Assembly (NCBI GenBank): GCA_035759585.1
Contig: DASTUP010000054.1
Location: 1-24,715 of the forward strand
Length of the DNA: 24,715 nt
Origin: CAMLLJ01 sp035759585
GTDB lineage: Bacteria > Gemmatimonadota > Gemmatimonadetes > Gemmatimonadales > GWC2-71-9
Direction: 5' to 3'
Under the pieces are notes generated by a model, which was not told the DNA's origin, made no database searches, and saw only the letters and a list, made by a program, of their open reading frames with translations. The translations under genes were made by a program, and so were the position numbers. Every line of letters starts with the position of its first letter. Positions within the stretch are counted from its first letter, which is position 1. Positions 15,622 through 24,478 of the stretch are shown here, in pieces.

Positions 15622-18546
15622 ATGTCCGCCACCCTCCTTCGATTGTCGCTGTGCGGCGCCATGGTCCCGCTTGCCGCGCTCGCGGCTCGACTCCCGGCGC
15701 AGACCGCCGAGCTGCGGATGAGTCACTTCACCGTAGAGCACGGCCTGGCGCAGAACGCCGTTACCGCGATCGCGCAGGACTCCGCCGGGTTCCTCTGGGT
15801 GGGCACGAAGCGGGGTCTCCAGCGGTTCGACGGGTACGACTTCGTCTCCGTCGCCATCCTCGACAGCACGGCTGCCCTGGAGTTGAGCGGCCCGATCACG
15901 GACCTCCAGGTGGATCGCAACGGCAGGCTCTGGATTCTCGCGTCGGGGCGGCTCTTCTGGGGACGGCTCGGACGGGAACGTTTGCGTTCGGTCCCTGCGG
16001 GAGGGAGGCTGGCCGCCGCTTCCGGCGGGCAGCTCTGGTATGACCGGATCACTCCGCACCGAATCGACTGGCATGCCGACTCCCCCCGCGTCACTGTCCT
16101 CCCGTTTGCGCTCCCGAAGAGTTGCTGCGGCCCGATGGCGACCGGCCCGGACGGAATCCTCTGGCTGACGCGTGGGAGCCCGGATTCGGCCACTGTGACC
16201 CGGCTCGATCCTGTCTCCGGAACCCGGCGCGAGTTTCCCCTGGCCGCAATTTCCCAGGTGGCGGACCTGACCGCGGATTCCGGCGGCAGGGTGTGGGCCG
16301 GCGGGTTCGGCGGCGTGGAAGTTCTGGAGCCGGGCGCCAACCGGTTCCGGGAGCTTGCGGCGTTCCGCGGTGCCAGCGTGGGCGCCATCGCGAGGGACGG
16401 TCCCGATGGGCTGCTGGTTGCGGCCCAGGGCTGGATCGCCCGCACGGACCGGCGCGGCCATATCACCGAGCGCTGGAACGGAACGCCCCGTCTTCCCACC
16501 CGGCTCCGGGCCGATCGAGAGGGCGGGTGGTGGCTGGCGACTCTCGGTGAGGGGCTCCACCGGCTGGACCTTGCGCCTCCCGTTTTCAGCGATCGCCCCG
16601 GTGGAGCGAGCCGCGAGCCGCTCCCTCGCGGAGCGGGATTCGTGATGGCCCTCGGCGAGACTCGCGATGGTTCGCTCTGGATCGGGACGCTGGGGAGTGG
16701 GGGGTATCGGTATTCAGGTCGCGTCGGCCCAACCGGCTGGCGCCGATACCCACCGGGTCGCGACGGTCTTCCCCATGGTGAGATCTGGGATTTCGCGGAG
16801 GACACCGAGGGCGGGTGGTGGGTCGGCACCACCGCTGGACTGTGCCGGATGGAGGAATCGGGGCCGCGATGCGTGCGCCGGCTTGGCCGATCCTTCCCCG
16901 TAGCCGACATCGCTCCAACCGCGGATGGCTGGTTCTGGCTGGCGATGGGCGGCCCGACCGCGGTCGCCTTCCATCCCGCCACAGGGCAGTTCGGCGACAC
17001 CCTTTCCGTTCCGCACGCCGTGATCACGGCCTTTGCGGACACCACGACCGGCGACCTCTGGCTGGGCGGGTCGCGGGTCCACCGGGCGCAGGTGCATGGC
17101 GGGAGGGTCACCCGGCCGCCGGAGCAGGCACCGGCCGGACTGGATGGCGCGGACTATGTCTTCCAGTTCGCCCGCGACTCGCGGGGCAGGTTCTGGATGG
17201 CGTCGGATCGCGGGCTGCAGCGGTGGGATCCGCGCATCGGCCGGTTCGCGTCGCCGCAGGGGATCGATCTGGCCGGGACCTCGGTCTTCTCCATTCTCGA
17301 GGATGACACTGGGCGTCTGTGGCTAGGCACGGCACATGGGTTGGTCCACTACTCGCCGGAAACGGGACGCACTCGCCGATACGGCCGCGCCGACGGCATC
17401 CCCAGCGGCGAGTTCAACCGGCGGGCTGCGCTGCGGCGGCGGAGCGGAGAGATGGTGTTCGGCGGTGTGGCGGGACTCACGGTGTTCGACCCTGAGGTCG
17501 TCACGGGTCGCCGCCCCCCGCCACCGCTCGTGATCACCAGGCTCCAGACGGTCACGGCAGCCGGCCCGGCGAATCTGCACGCGACAACCGAGTCGCCTGC
17601 CATCCTGGGGCCGGAGGACCGATCCCTCACCGTCGAATTCGCGGCGCTCACATTCCTGCCGGGACCGGTCCGCCGCTACCGGCATCGCCTCGAAGGGCTG
17701 AGTCCGGACTGGACCGTTTCGACCGACCATCGCGTGACCATACCGACCCCACCTCCAGGCCGATACCGCCTGCTTGTCCAGACGGCAGCCGGCGGCGAGG
17801 GGTGGGGCGCGCCCGGTCTGGTTTTCCCGTTCGAAGTGACGCCCCCGTTCTGGGGCACCCGCAGATTCAGGCTAGCGGTGGGGACGCTCCTCCTCGCCCT
17901 GCTCTGGGCCGGCCATCGATTCCGCCTGCGGAACGCCGTGGCCACCGAGCGTCTGCGACTCCGGATCGCCCGCGACCTTCATGACGAGATCGGAGCGGGC
18001 TTGAGCAGCATTGCGCTGATTTCAGACGCGATCGGCAGCGCAGCCGGTGTCCCTCCGGGCGAGCGGCACCGGCTGCAACGGATCGGTGGATCCGCCCGCG
18101 GCATGGTAGCCGATCTCCGGGACATCGTCTGGGCCATCGATCCGGGTGAGGACCGCCTGTACGACGTGATAGAGCGGACGCGCGACGTGGCTTCCGACCT
18201 GCTGCCTGGCGTACGCATCACCTTTCATGGGCCGCCGCCGGAGCAGATGGCCCGGAGAATCGGCCTGGTGCAGCGCCGCGATCTGCTTCGGCTCTACAAG
18301 GAGGCGCTTCACAACGTGGCGCGGCACGCCCAGGCGGGGAACGTCGACATCAGCATCTCCGTGTCCGGGAGCGCGATCGAGTTGACTATCACCGACGACG
18401 GGATGGGATTCGAGCCCGGCACAGTCCGGGCGGGCACCGGCCTCGCGAGCATGCGGGAGCGGGCCCGCACCCTGGGCGGGACGCTGGAGATCACCAGCGC
18501 CCCGGGCCGCGGCACCATCGTGAAATGCGGGTTGCCGGCGACGTGA
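15622..18546 (+). CDS. Sensor histidine kinase with periplasmic propeller (Reg_prop/Y_Y_Y, HisKA_3)
   Basis: A 974-residue membrane sensor kinase. A signal peptide (about 1-30) precedes a beta-propeller of two-component-regulator type. At least eleven W-motif blades are visible, for example LWVGTKRGLQRFDGYDF at 58-74, LWIGTLGSGGYRYS near 352 and LWLGTAHGLVHYSPETG near 566. Next come a Y_Y_Y-type domain (about 669-742) and one membrane helix (about 751-768). The HisKA_3 dimerisation helix has phospho-acceptor His787 in RDLHDEIGAGLSS. The ATPase domain has N-box Asn898, G1 box DDGMGF (925-930) and G2 box GTGLASMRERA. The frame is open upstream, but the ATG at 15622 gives the signal peptide. There is no receiver domain. 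Its partner regulator begins 43 nt downstream. The ligand is unknown. Confidence 0.93.
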   Translation: MSATLLRLSLCGAMVPLAALAARLPAQTAELRMSHFTVEHGLAQNAVTAIAQDSAGFLWVGTKRGLQRFDGYDFVSVAILDSTAALELSGPITDLQVDRNGRLWILASGRLFWGRLGRERLRSVPAGGRLAAASGGQLWYDRITPHRIDWHADSPRVTVLPFALPKSCCGPMATGPDGILWLTRGSPDSATVTRLDPVSGTRREFPLAAISQVADLTADSGGRVWAGGFGGVEVLEPGANRFRELAAFRGASVGAIARDGPDGLLVAAQGWIARTDRRGHITERWNGTPRLPTRLRADREGGWWLATLGEGLHRLDLAPPVFSDRPGGASREPLPRGAGFVMALGETRDGSLWIGTLGSGGYRYSGRVGPTGWRRYPPGRDGLPHGEIWDFAEDTEGGWWVGTTAGLCRMEESGPRCVRRLGRSFPVADIAPTADGWFWLAMGGPTAVAFHPATGQFGDTLSVPHAVITAFADTTTGDLWLGGSRVHRAQVHGGRVTRPPEQAPAGLDGADYVFQFARDSRGRFWMASDRGLQRWDPRIGRFASPQGIDLAGTSVFSILEDDTGRLWLGTAHGLVHYSPETGRTRRYGRADGIPSGEFNRRAALRRRSGEMVFGGVAGLTVFDPEVVTGRRPPPPLVITRLQTVTAAGPANLHATTESPAILGPEDRSLTVEFAALTFLPGPVRRYRHRLEGLSPDWTVSTDHRVTIPTPPPGRYRLLVQTAAGGEGWGAPGLVFPFEVTPPFWGTRRFRLAVGTLLLALLWAGHRFRLRNAVATERLRLRIARDLHDEIGAGLSSIALISDAIGSAAGVPPGERHRLQRIGGSARGMVADLRDIVWAIDPGEDRLYDVIERTRDVASDLLPGVRITFHGPPPEQMARRIGLVQRRDLLRLYKEALHNVARHAQAGNVDISISVSGSAIELTITDDGMGFEPGTVRAGTGLASMRERARTLGGTLEITSAPGRGTIVKCGLPAT

Positions 18547-18589
18547 ACACGTCATCCGCCGGCGCGCCCTGGACACTAACCTCGCAGCC

Positions 18590-19255
18590 ATGAGTCCCGG
18601 TCCTCGAGCGCAGCCGCGCGCCGCCGCATGGGTGGTCGAAGACAGCACCCTGTATCGCGACACCATCCGCGACCTCCTCGACCAGAGCGGGCGCCTGCGC
18701 TGCGGCCGAACCTTCGCCGACGCCGAAACCGCGCTTGCCGCGCTGGATGACGGACGGGACCTGCCACGAATCGTCTTGATGGACCTTGGCCTGCCCGGGA
18801 TGAGCGGCGTGGATTGCGCCCGGCTCATCCGGATGCGCAGTCCCTCGATTCCGGTGGTCATGCTCACCGTCCACCAGAGCAACGATCGGATATTCGATGC
18901 GCTGTGTGCCGGCGCCTCGGGTTATCTCCTCAAGTCCGCGAGCCGCGAGGCACTCCTGCGAGGACTCGAGAACGTGCTCGACGGCGGGGCAGCCATGGAT
19001 GCCCAGATCGCCAGGCGCGTGCTCGACATGTTCGCCCGGATGGCCACCCCTCAGGCCGATTACGGTCTTTCGCGGCGGGAGCACGAAATCCTCGAACTCC
19101 TGGTAGAGGGCAATACCAAGCAGCGGGTCGCCGAACGGCTGGCGCTCAGCCCGCACACCATCGACGGCCACGTTCGGAACATCTACTCGAAGCTCCACGT
19201 GAACAGCAGGAGCGGCGCGGTGGCCAAGGCGCTGCGCGAAAACCTGCTCTCCTGA
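18590..19255 (+). CDS. NarL/FixJ-type DNA-binding response regulator
   Basis: A 221-residue regulator. The receiver domain (about 12-130) has acidic pair Glu17-Asp18, phospho-acceptor Asp65 in LMDLGLPGMSG, Thr93 and Lys115 (GYLLKSA). A C-terminal LuxR-type helix-turn-helix (about 157-216) contains LSRREHEILELLVEGNTKQ, SPHTIDGHVRNIYSKL and HVNSRSGAV. All residues needed for phosphorylation are present. HisKA_3 kinases normally pair with this class of regulator, so it is almost certainly the partner of the preceding kinase. The ATG lacks a clear ribosome site; the alternative GTG at codon 15 begins at VVED. The two lipoprotein genes downstream are plausible targets (inference). Confidence 0.94.
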   Translation: MSPGPRAQPRAAAWVVEDSTLYRDTIRDLLDQSGRLRCGRTFADAETALAALDDGRDLPRIVLMDLGLPGMSGVDCARLIRMRSPSIPVVMLTVHQSNDRIFDALCAGASGYLLKSASREALLRGLENVLDGGAAMDAQIARRVLDMFARMATPQADYGLSRREHEILELLVEGNTKQRVAERLALSPHTIDGHVRNIYSKLHVNSRSGAVAKALRENLLS

Positions 19256-19273
19256 ACCATCCCCTCGCAGCAT

Positions 19274-19386
19274 CCCCCGCGAACGCGTCAGGCGGAATCC
19301 GGCCGGCGGCACGAGCGTGAAGGGCCGGCGACCGCCGCCCCGATCCGGTGCGGGCCGCGGATCACCCCGCCGGCAAGGGGGAACGG
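19274..19386 (+). repeat. Conserved leader, copy 1 (upstream of lipoprotein 1)
   Basis: 113 bp ending at the start codon of the first lipoprotein gene. It matches 21802-21914 at 105 of 113 positions without gaps. Features shared by both copies: an ACGCGT core, a CGGCGG...CCGCCG inverted repeat (19304-19309 with 19332-19337) and the strong ribosome site AAGGGGG 5 nt before ATG. Copy 1 also has GATCCG-N10-CGGATC (19342-19347, 19358-19363), whose right half differs by one base in copy 2. It may be a promoter/operator or a structured mRNA leader. It matches no riboswitch class I recognise. Confidence 0.85.
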
Positions 19387-21777
19387 ATGCGTCACGCCTG
19401 GGCCACCTGCCTTGCCATGGTCACCGTCGCCGCCGGCGCCTGCGGCGACGATCCGGTCGGACCCGGGGATCCGCCGGGTGGCCCCGCGACCTCGCTGGAG
19501 ATCGGCCCGGGAGCGGTACTGCTCACCGACGCAGGCGCGACCCAGCAGCTCACGGCGTTCGCGATAGACGCCTCCGGAGGGCGGACCCCGGTCGCCGCTA
19601 CGTTCCGCAGTTCCCATCCCGGCACAGTGACCGTTTCCGACGAGGGGCTCCTGACCGCGGTGACCGCGGCGGGTTCGACTTTCATCGTGGCCGAAGCAGG
19701 CGGCTTCACCTCCCCGCCGATTCTTGTGCTCGTAGCCGAGCCCGTCGACGGCGCCCTTCTGGTGAGCGACGATCAGGTGGTGGGCGAGATCGCGCCGGTC
19801 GATCCCCTGGCGCCGTATGGGCCCGGTTGGGAATACCGCGTGCGGCTCCGCGGTATCAATCCGCCCGTCGGCCAGGTGGTACTGGCCTCGGGCGGCGCTC
19901 CGATCGGCGGCCTGGTGGTGAGCACGAGCCCGGTCGGCGGCGAGACTGACGTCGTGCTGGAGCTGCTCCCGCTCTCGGGAATGTTCAAGAACCTTTCCGT
20001 GAACGTACAGCTGCCGCTCGCCAATGCGCCGCTGGCTGCTCCCGCGCTCCGAACCGGCCGCGGCACGGCGTCTCCGGCGCCATTCGCGGCGCGTGGGGGG
20101 GCCGCCCGGCGCATCGAGCAGGAGTTTGCCATCGGCAACTTCGAGTGCACGGCAGAGATCCCACCCGCCTTCGTTTTCCCCATCACTCTCGACGTGGTCG
20201 ATGTGAGCGTCGACCCCAACCTGATCTACGATGTCGTGATCGAAGGGTCCGCCGTGCGGCGGCTCGTGGCGCATGGATCGATCGCGGCGCGGCTCTCGGC
20301 GAACCCGCTCGTCACCGCGGCTCTCGAGGCGAAGGCCGAGTGCCTCCAGACGGTGCGGCTGATCATCCTGCCGATCGGCGGACCGGTGGCGCTCATCATC
20401 GGCGGCCAGATCCCGGTGGGAGTGGGGTTCGAGGTCGGGGCCAAGGCTACGTTCGGCCAGCTCGGATTCGACGCGTTCTACGAGGCGTCCCTCACGACGG
20501 AGTTCGGGATCGACTGCACGGCACAGTGCGAGGTGATCGCAGAGATGACCACCAGCCCGCCGGCCGGATTTTTCAAGCCGCGGATCCCGAGTTTCGCTGA
20601 TGACCTCCGCTTCGCCCTTACCGGCAGCGCATTCGGGTTTGCCAAGCTGACCATCGGGAATCCAACGGTCCGCGAACTCCGGTTCGAAACGGTCAAGCTG
20701 AAGGCGGGGATCGAGCAGTCGTTCGATCTGGCGGGCCGGACGGCCCAGGCAAACGATCCCGCCTATGCCTCGACCTATACCCTCAAGCCGGTGCTCGAGT
20801 TCAAGACCTCTTCGAAGCTGGACGCGGTTGCCAACCTGCTCGAGATCACGCTGGCGGAGCTGTCGTTCGCGCCGAACCTGCCGGTCATCTCGGAAAGCCC
20901 CCGCGGGAGTTTCACGATCAGCCCGGGTTCGGTGGCCGCAGGCGAGGGATCGGCCCTCGGGGAAACCGCCACGTTCACCGTCACGCTGGACCCGGTCGAC
21001 TACTTCGGGGCCTACGCGGTGGAGACCGTGGACATCTTCCGTCGGGTCGGGCCGGCCGGGACGCTCGAGCCCGGGCGCCCCGGCTGTACCCGGGTCGAGG
21101 CGGTTCAGGACCAGGCCGAATTCACCTGCCAGGCCGACTTTTTGGCGGAGCACGCCGGTTCGCAGGAGTTCTTCGCCTTTGCAAACACCCGGATCTACGG
21201 CATTCCGGTGCCGGTGCCGCTCGAGGTAGCCGCCGATGGGAAGGCTGCCGTCGTCGTCACGACGGCGCCCGAAGTCTGTCCGAACATTCAATTCCCCGGC
21301 TTCGGAGCCGACGCGGACAGCGTCGCGAAGCTCACGTGCATCGACAACCTCATCGTGCGAGGAGGGCCGGTAGCCTTCACCGCACTCACGCAGGTGCTGA
21401 ACGACCTGACGGTCAGCAGTGGTTCTGCGACGCAGGTGACCTTCCCGGTGCTGTCCAGCATCGGCAGGAATGGCTCCTTCGAATTCCAGGCCACCGCGCT
21501 CGACTTATCGTCTCTCAGATCGGTGGGAGGAGGCCTCTTCTTCGTCAACATGCTGGAGATGGTGAGTCTCACCATCGGCGGAGCGACGATCGGAGGCGGA
21601 GGCATGGCGATCGAGTTCAACCCGAAGCTCAGCGACATCAGCGGTGTCAGTTGCGGCCTCGTCATCCAGGGCCAGCTCTCGATCAGGAACAATGCCTCAC
21701 TGTCGCAGGCCGATGCCCTGGCCAAGGCGGACTGCATCACGGCGGGCACCAAGCTCGTATCCGGGAACGGGCCTTAG
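19387..21777 (+). CDS. Ig-like lipoprotein with C-terminal receptor-L/LRR-like domain
   Basis: A 796-residue exported protein. A short signal peptide ends in a permissive lipobox (AGAC, Cys19). A Gly/Pro/Asp linker leads to a Big_2-like Ig domain (34-119; signature TVSDEGLLTAV). About 390 residues not recognised follow, with Cys in FECTAE, AECLQT and DCTAQCE. An Ig-like region (about 508-625) has a likely disulfide pair (GCTRV, FTCQ). The last part (631-796) reads as short beta-helix repeats (TALDLSSLRSVGGGLFF, LSIRNNASL), like receptor-L or leucine-rich domains of surface proteins. The start at 19387 is chosen for the AAGGGGG site and signal peptide; an upstream ATG in frame (19348) would bury them. 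It is a paralog of the next gene. Probably surface-exposed; function unknown. Confidence 0.85.
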   Translation: MRHAWATCLAMVTVAAGACGDDPVGPGDPPGGPATSLEIGPGAVLLTDAGATQQLTAFAIDASGGRTPVAATFRSSHPGTVTVSDEGLLTAVTAAGSTFIVAEAGGFTSPPILVLVAEPVDGALLVSDDQVVGEIAPVDPLAPYGPGWEYRVRLRGINPPVGQVVLASGGAPIGGLVVSTSPVGGETDVVLELLPLSGMFKNLSVNVQLPLANAPLAAPALRTGRGTASPAPFAARGGAARRIEQEFAIGNFECTAEIPPAFVFPITLDVVDVSVDPNLIYDVVIEGSAVRRLVAHGSIAARLSANPLVTAALEAKAECLQTVRLIILPIGGPVALIIGGQIPVGVGFEVGAKATFGQLGFDAFYEASLTTEFGIDCTAQCEVIAEMTTSPPAGFFKPRIPSFADDLRFALTGSAFGFAKLTIGNPTVRELRFETVKLKAGIEQSFDLAGRTAQANDPAYASTYTLKPVLEFKTSSKLDAVANLLEITLAELSFAPNLPVISESPRGSFTISPGSVAAGEGSALGETATFTVTLDPVDYFGAYAVETVDIFRRVGPAGTLEPGRPGCTRVEAVQDQAEFTCQADFLAEHAGSQEFFAFANTRIYGIPVPVPLEVAADGKAAVVVTTAPEVCPNIQFPGFGADADSVAKLTCIDNLIVRGGPVAFTALTQVLNDLTVSSGSATQVTFPVLSSIGRNGSFEFQATALDLSSLRSVGGGLFFVNMLEMVSLTIGGATIGGGGMAIEFNPKLSDISGVSCGLVIQGQLSIRNNASLSQADALAKADCITAGTKLVSGNGP

Positions 21778-21786
21778 CCGCGAGTT

Positions 21787-21809
21787 CGCGGGGCCGGCAG
21801 GCCCCCGCG
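21787..21809 (+). terminator. Possible hairpin after lipoprotein 1
   Basis: CGCGGGGCC (21787-21795) pairs with GGCCCCCGCG (21800-21809) leaving one bulged C, 10 nt after the stop codon. No T-run follows, and the right arm reaches into the conserved leader of the next gene. It could be a weak terminator or chance pairing in GC-rich sequence. Confidence 0.3.
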
Positions 21810-21914
21810 AACGCGTCAGGCGGAAACTGTCCGGCGGCACGAGCGTGAAGGGCCGGCGACCGCCGCACCGATCCGGTGCTGGGCACGGACCACCCCGCCG
21901 GCAAGGGGGAACGG
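21802..21914 (+). repeat. Conserved leader, copy 2 (upstream of lipoprotein 2)
   Basis: Second copy of the 113-bp segment at 19274-19386, 2528 bp downstream and again ending exactly at a lipoprotein start codon. The eight differences fall in three short patches; the hairpin arms CGGCGG/CCGCCG and the ribosome site are unchanged. The 57 bases after the ATG match copy 1 at only 39 positions, so the non-coding segment is better conserved than the adjoining signal-peptide codons. Confidence 0.85.
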
Positions 21915-24470
21915 ATGCGCCGAGCCTGGGTCGCGCTTCTTGTCACGCTCATTGTCGTTGCCGGAGCCTGTGGCGACGATCCTGCCGGTCCAGACGATCC
22001 GCCCGGTGGTGGCCCCGCGACCGCGCTGGAGATCGGCCCGGGTGCGGTGCTGCTCACCGACGCCGGCGCGACGCAGCAGCTCACGGCGTTCACGGTGGAC
22101 GCATCGGGAGGGCGGATCCCGGTCGCTGCCACGTTCCGCAGTTCTCGTCCCGGCACAGTGAGTGTCTCCGACCGGGGGCTCCTGACAGCAGTCGCCTCAC
22201 TGGGCTCCAGCCTGATCGTGGCGGAAGCGGAGGGGGTGACGTCGCCGCCGATCCTGGTCCTGGTAGCCCAGCCCGCCGTGGGCGCCGTGCTGGTGCGCGA
22301 CGATCAGGTAGACGGGCTCCCGGTGCCGGTGGATCCGGCCGCCGAGTATGTGGTCGGCTGGCAGGAACGGGTGCGGCTCGTGGGGGTGAGCCCCGCCGTG
22401 GGGCAAATCGTGCTTGGCACTGGCGGGCTCCCCATCGGCGGCCGAGTCGCATCGGTGAGTGACCTGGGTGGCGGCCGGGCCGAAATCGTCTATCAACTGG
22501 TCCCCATCAGCGAGCTCTTCACCGCGATCGCGGTAGACGAGAGCATTCCTCTGGCAAACGCAGTGACGGTCGAGGGAGCGCCTTTCGGTCCCTCGCAGAG
22601 CGGCGGCGGCAGCCTGCGTCTCGCCCCCGCGGAGGCCGGACAGCCGGAAACGAAGTTCAGTCTCCCTCGGCGCGGGGGCCCTATCGAGTGCGAGGCCAAG
22701 TTCGAGGGAACACTGGCGCCGGTGGAGCTCGACCTGTTCAGCTTCGACATCAACCCCGAGCTGAGCGGAGATCTGGTGGTCACCATCCAAGGGATCCAGC
22801 GGCTGGTGGTGCGAGGGACTCTCGCGCCCCGGATCTCAGTGAATCCGGTCCTCAAGGCGGGGATGAAGGGCAGTTTTGAGTGCAAGGCTCTGCTGAAGAC
22901 CATCATCCTTCCGATCGGCGGTCCCGTCTCGCGCTTCGTCGGGGGGCAGATTCCGCTCGGCGTCGGTTTCGCGGTGGAGGCGACGACCCAGATCGGCGAC
23001 TTCGGCTACGATGCATTCTTCGACGGCTCGGCGAGCCTCGCGCTGGGATTCGACTGCTCGGCGGGATGCGAGGCGGTCGCGGAGGCCACTGTTGCCGGCG
23101 GAGGCTCCTTCAAGCCGATCCTTCCGCCGAATCTGGACGAGCTCAAATCCGAGCTGACGGCGAGTTTCTTCGGGTGGGCCGAGCTGGCGCTCGGCAGCCC
23201 GCTGGCGCGCGAGCTCCAGTTCTCGACGCTCGAGGCGAAGGTGGGCCTGCAGCAGAAGGCGAAGCTGGCGACCGAGCGGGTTCAGGCACTCGACGCCAGT
23301 TACAAGTCCGACTTTCAGCTCGCGCCTGCCGTGGAGGCCGGCACGACTTCGAAGGTGACCGCGCTGGCCGGACTCCTCAACGTTCAGCTCGCCAGCCTCA
23401 AGTTCGAGCCGGACCTCCCGGCGCTCGCCCAGTCACCGGCCGGAACGCTCACCATCTCGCCCTCGACGGTCGCGCCGGGCAGCGCGCAGGCGCTGGGCGA
23501 GACGGCGACGTTCACCGTCACCCTCGACCCGGTGACCTACCTCGGCATCGATGCGGTGGACCAGGTCGAGATCCGGTGGCTCCGGCCCGACGGGAGCGGT
23601 GGAGTGACGCTGGAGCCCGGCCGGCCGGGATGCACTGCGATTACGCCTTCCACGGGCGGTCAGACGACCTTCACGTGCACGACCGATTTTCTGGAAGCGC
23701 ATGCGGGGGAGCAGACCTTCTTCGCGTTCGTCAAGCCGAAACTTTTCGGGCTGAGCCTGCCGATCGGACTGGAGATCGATTCGGCGAAGGTCACGGTCGG
23801 GGGGTCACCCTTCACAACCTCGGAGGTCGCGGACGTCGTCGGCCAGGCCCAAGGTTTCGATCAGGCCGACTTCTGCCACGAGGTGATTCAACCGCCACCT
23901 GCTCCCCTCCCGGTCCCGGCGAGCGCCTCGACCTCGCGCAACTGCAACACCTCAGTGACGGTGTTTGGCGTGACCGGCACGGCCGATGCCGCGCTGACGG
24001 CCTCGCTCACGGCGGGCCAGCCGGCAACCGGCAGCTCTGTCCGGCTGACCGGCGGCGGAACGGTCTCGATCACCTTCCCGCCCGATGCGAACGGCGAAGG
24101 GCGTCCCGTTCTCGGGCACGCGTCGGTGGACTACGTGCGGCTCGTGTCGTTCACGGTTCCGGAAGGGACGAGCTCGAGCTACTCGTTGACCGGTTCGCTT
24201 ACTGCGAGCGGGTCCGGCTGTGCGACGTGCCCGTTTGCCAGCGCGCACGCCACCCTTCAATCCGGTGGCAGCACGGACATCCACGACCTCGAGGCCCGGC
24301 ACGACGGGACGCCGTCGCTCGCGGTCAACAACAATGGGATTCTGCCGGCCGGGAGTTACACGTTGTCCGTTGGGGTGGAAATCCTCGCTTTGGATCGTGA
24401 GTCCGGTACTCAGTCTGCCGCGGGATCGTACGATATCACCTTCACGCTCACGCCGGTGATGTCGCCCTGA
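21915..24470 (+). CDS. Ig-like lipoprotein, paralog with different C-terminus
   Basis: An 851-residue exported protein with signal peptide and lipobox-like AGAC (Cys19). Its Big_2-like domain is identical to that of the upstream paralog at about 71 of 86 residues. The long middle region is recognisably homologous but more diverged (ILPIGGPV, GGQIPLGVGF, FDCSAGCE). The following Ig-like region shares LGETATFTVTLDPV and LEPGRPGCT. From about residue 650 the sequence differs completely: a Pro/Ala/Ser-rich stretch (IQPPPAPLPVPASAS), then a Ser/Thr/Gly-rich beta-type domain containing GCATC. It lacks the receptor-L-like end of its paralog. The start is fixed by AAGGGGG and the signal peptide. Likely an outer-membrane or surface lipoprotein of unknown function. 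Confidence 0.83.
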   Translation: MRRAWVALLVTLIVVAGACGDDPAGPDDPPGGGPATALEIGPGAVLLTDAGATQQLTAFTVDASGGRIPVAATFRSSRPGTVSVSDRGLLTAVASLGSSLIVAEAEGVTSPPILVLVAQPAVGAVLVRDDQVDGLPVPVDPAAEYVVGWQERVRLVGVSPAVGQIVLGTGGLPIGGRVASVSDLGGGRAEIVYQLVPISELFTAIAVDESIPLANAVTVEGAPFGPSQSGGGSLRLAPAEAGQPETKFSLPRRGGPIECEAKFEGTLAPVELDLFSFDINPELSGDLVVTIQGIQRLVVRGTLAPRISVNPVLKAGMKGSFECKALLKTIILPIGGPVSRFVGGQIPLGVGFAVEATTQIGDFGYDAFFDGSASLALGFDCSAGCEAVAEATVAGGGSFKPILPPNLDELKSELTASFFGWAELALGSPLARELQFSTLEAKVGLQQKAKLATERVQALDASYKSDFQLAPAVEAGTTSKVTALAGLLNVQLASLKFEPDLPALAQSPAGTLTISPSTVAPGSAQALGETATFTVTLDPVTYLGIDAVDQVEIRWLRPDGSGGVTLEPGRPGCTAITPSTGGQTTFTCTTDFLEAHAGEQTFFAFVKPKLFGLSLPIGLEIDSAKVTVGGSPFTTSEVADVVGQAQGFDQADFCHEVIQPPPAPLPVPASASTSRNCNTSVTVFGVTGTADAALTASLTAGQPATGSSVRLTGGGTVSITFPPDANGEGRPVLGHASVDYVRLVSFTVPEGTSSSYSLTGSLTASGSGCATCPFASAHATLQSGGSTDIHDLEARHDGTPSLAVNNNGILPAGSYTLSVGVEILALDRESGTQSAAGSYDITFTLTPVMSP

Positions 24471-24478
24471 CGAAAAAA

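Noticed and set aside
19281..19320. A reading frame through the duplicated leader ends identically in both copies (PANASGG...PAARA then stop)
   Set aside because: The match follows from nucleotide identity of the leaders. The frames have different upstream sequence and no start, so a conserved peptide is not supported.
19348..19386. Upstream ATG extending the first lipoprotein by 13 codons (the equivalent exists at 21876 for the second)
   Set aside because: The extension would put charged residues before the signal peptide, and the strong AAGGGGG site points to the ATG at 19387 (21915 in the second copy).
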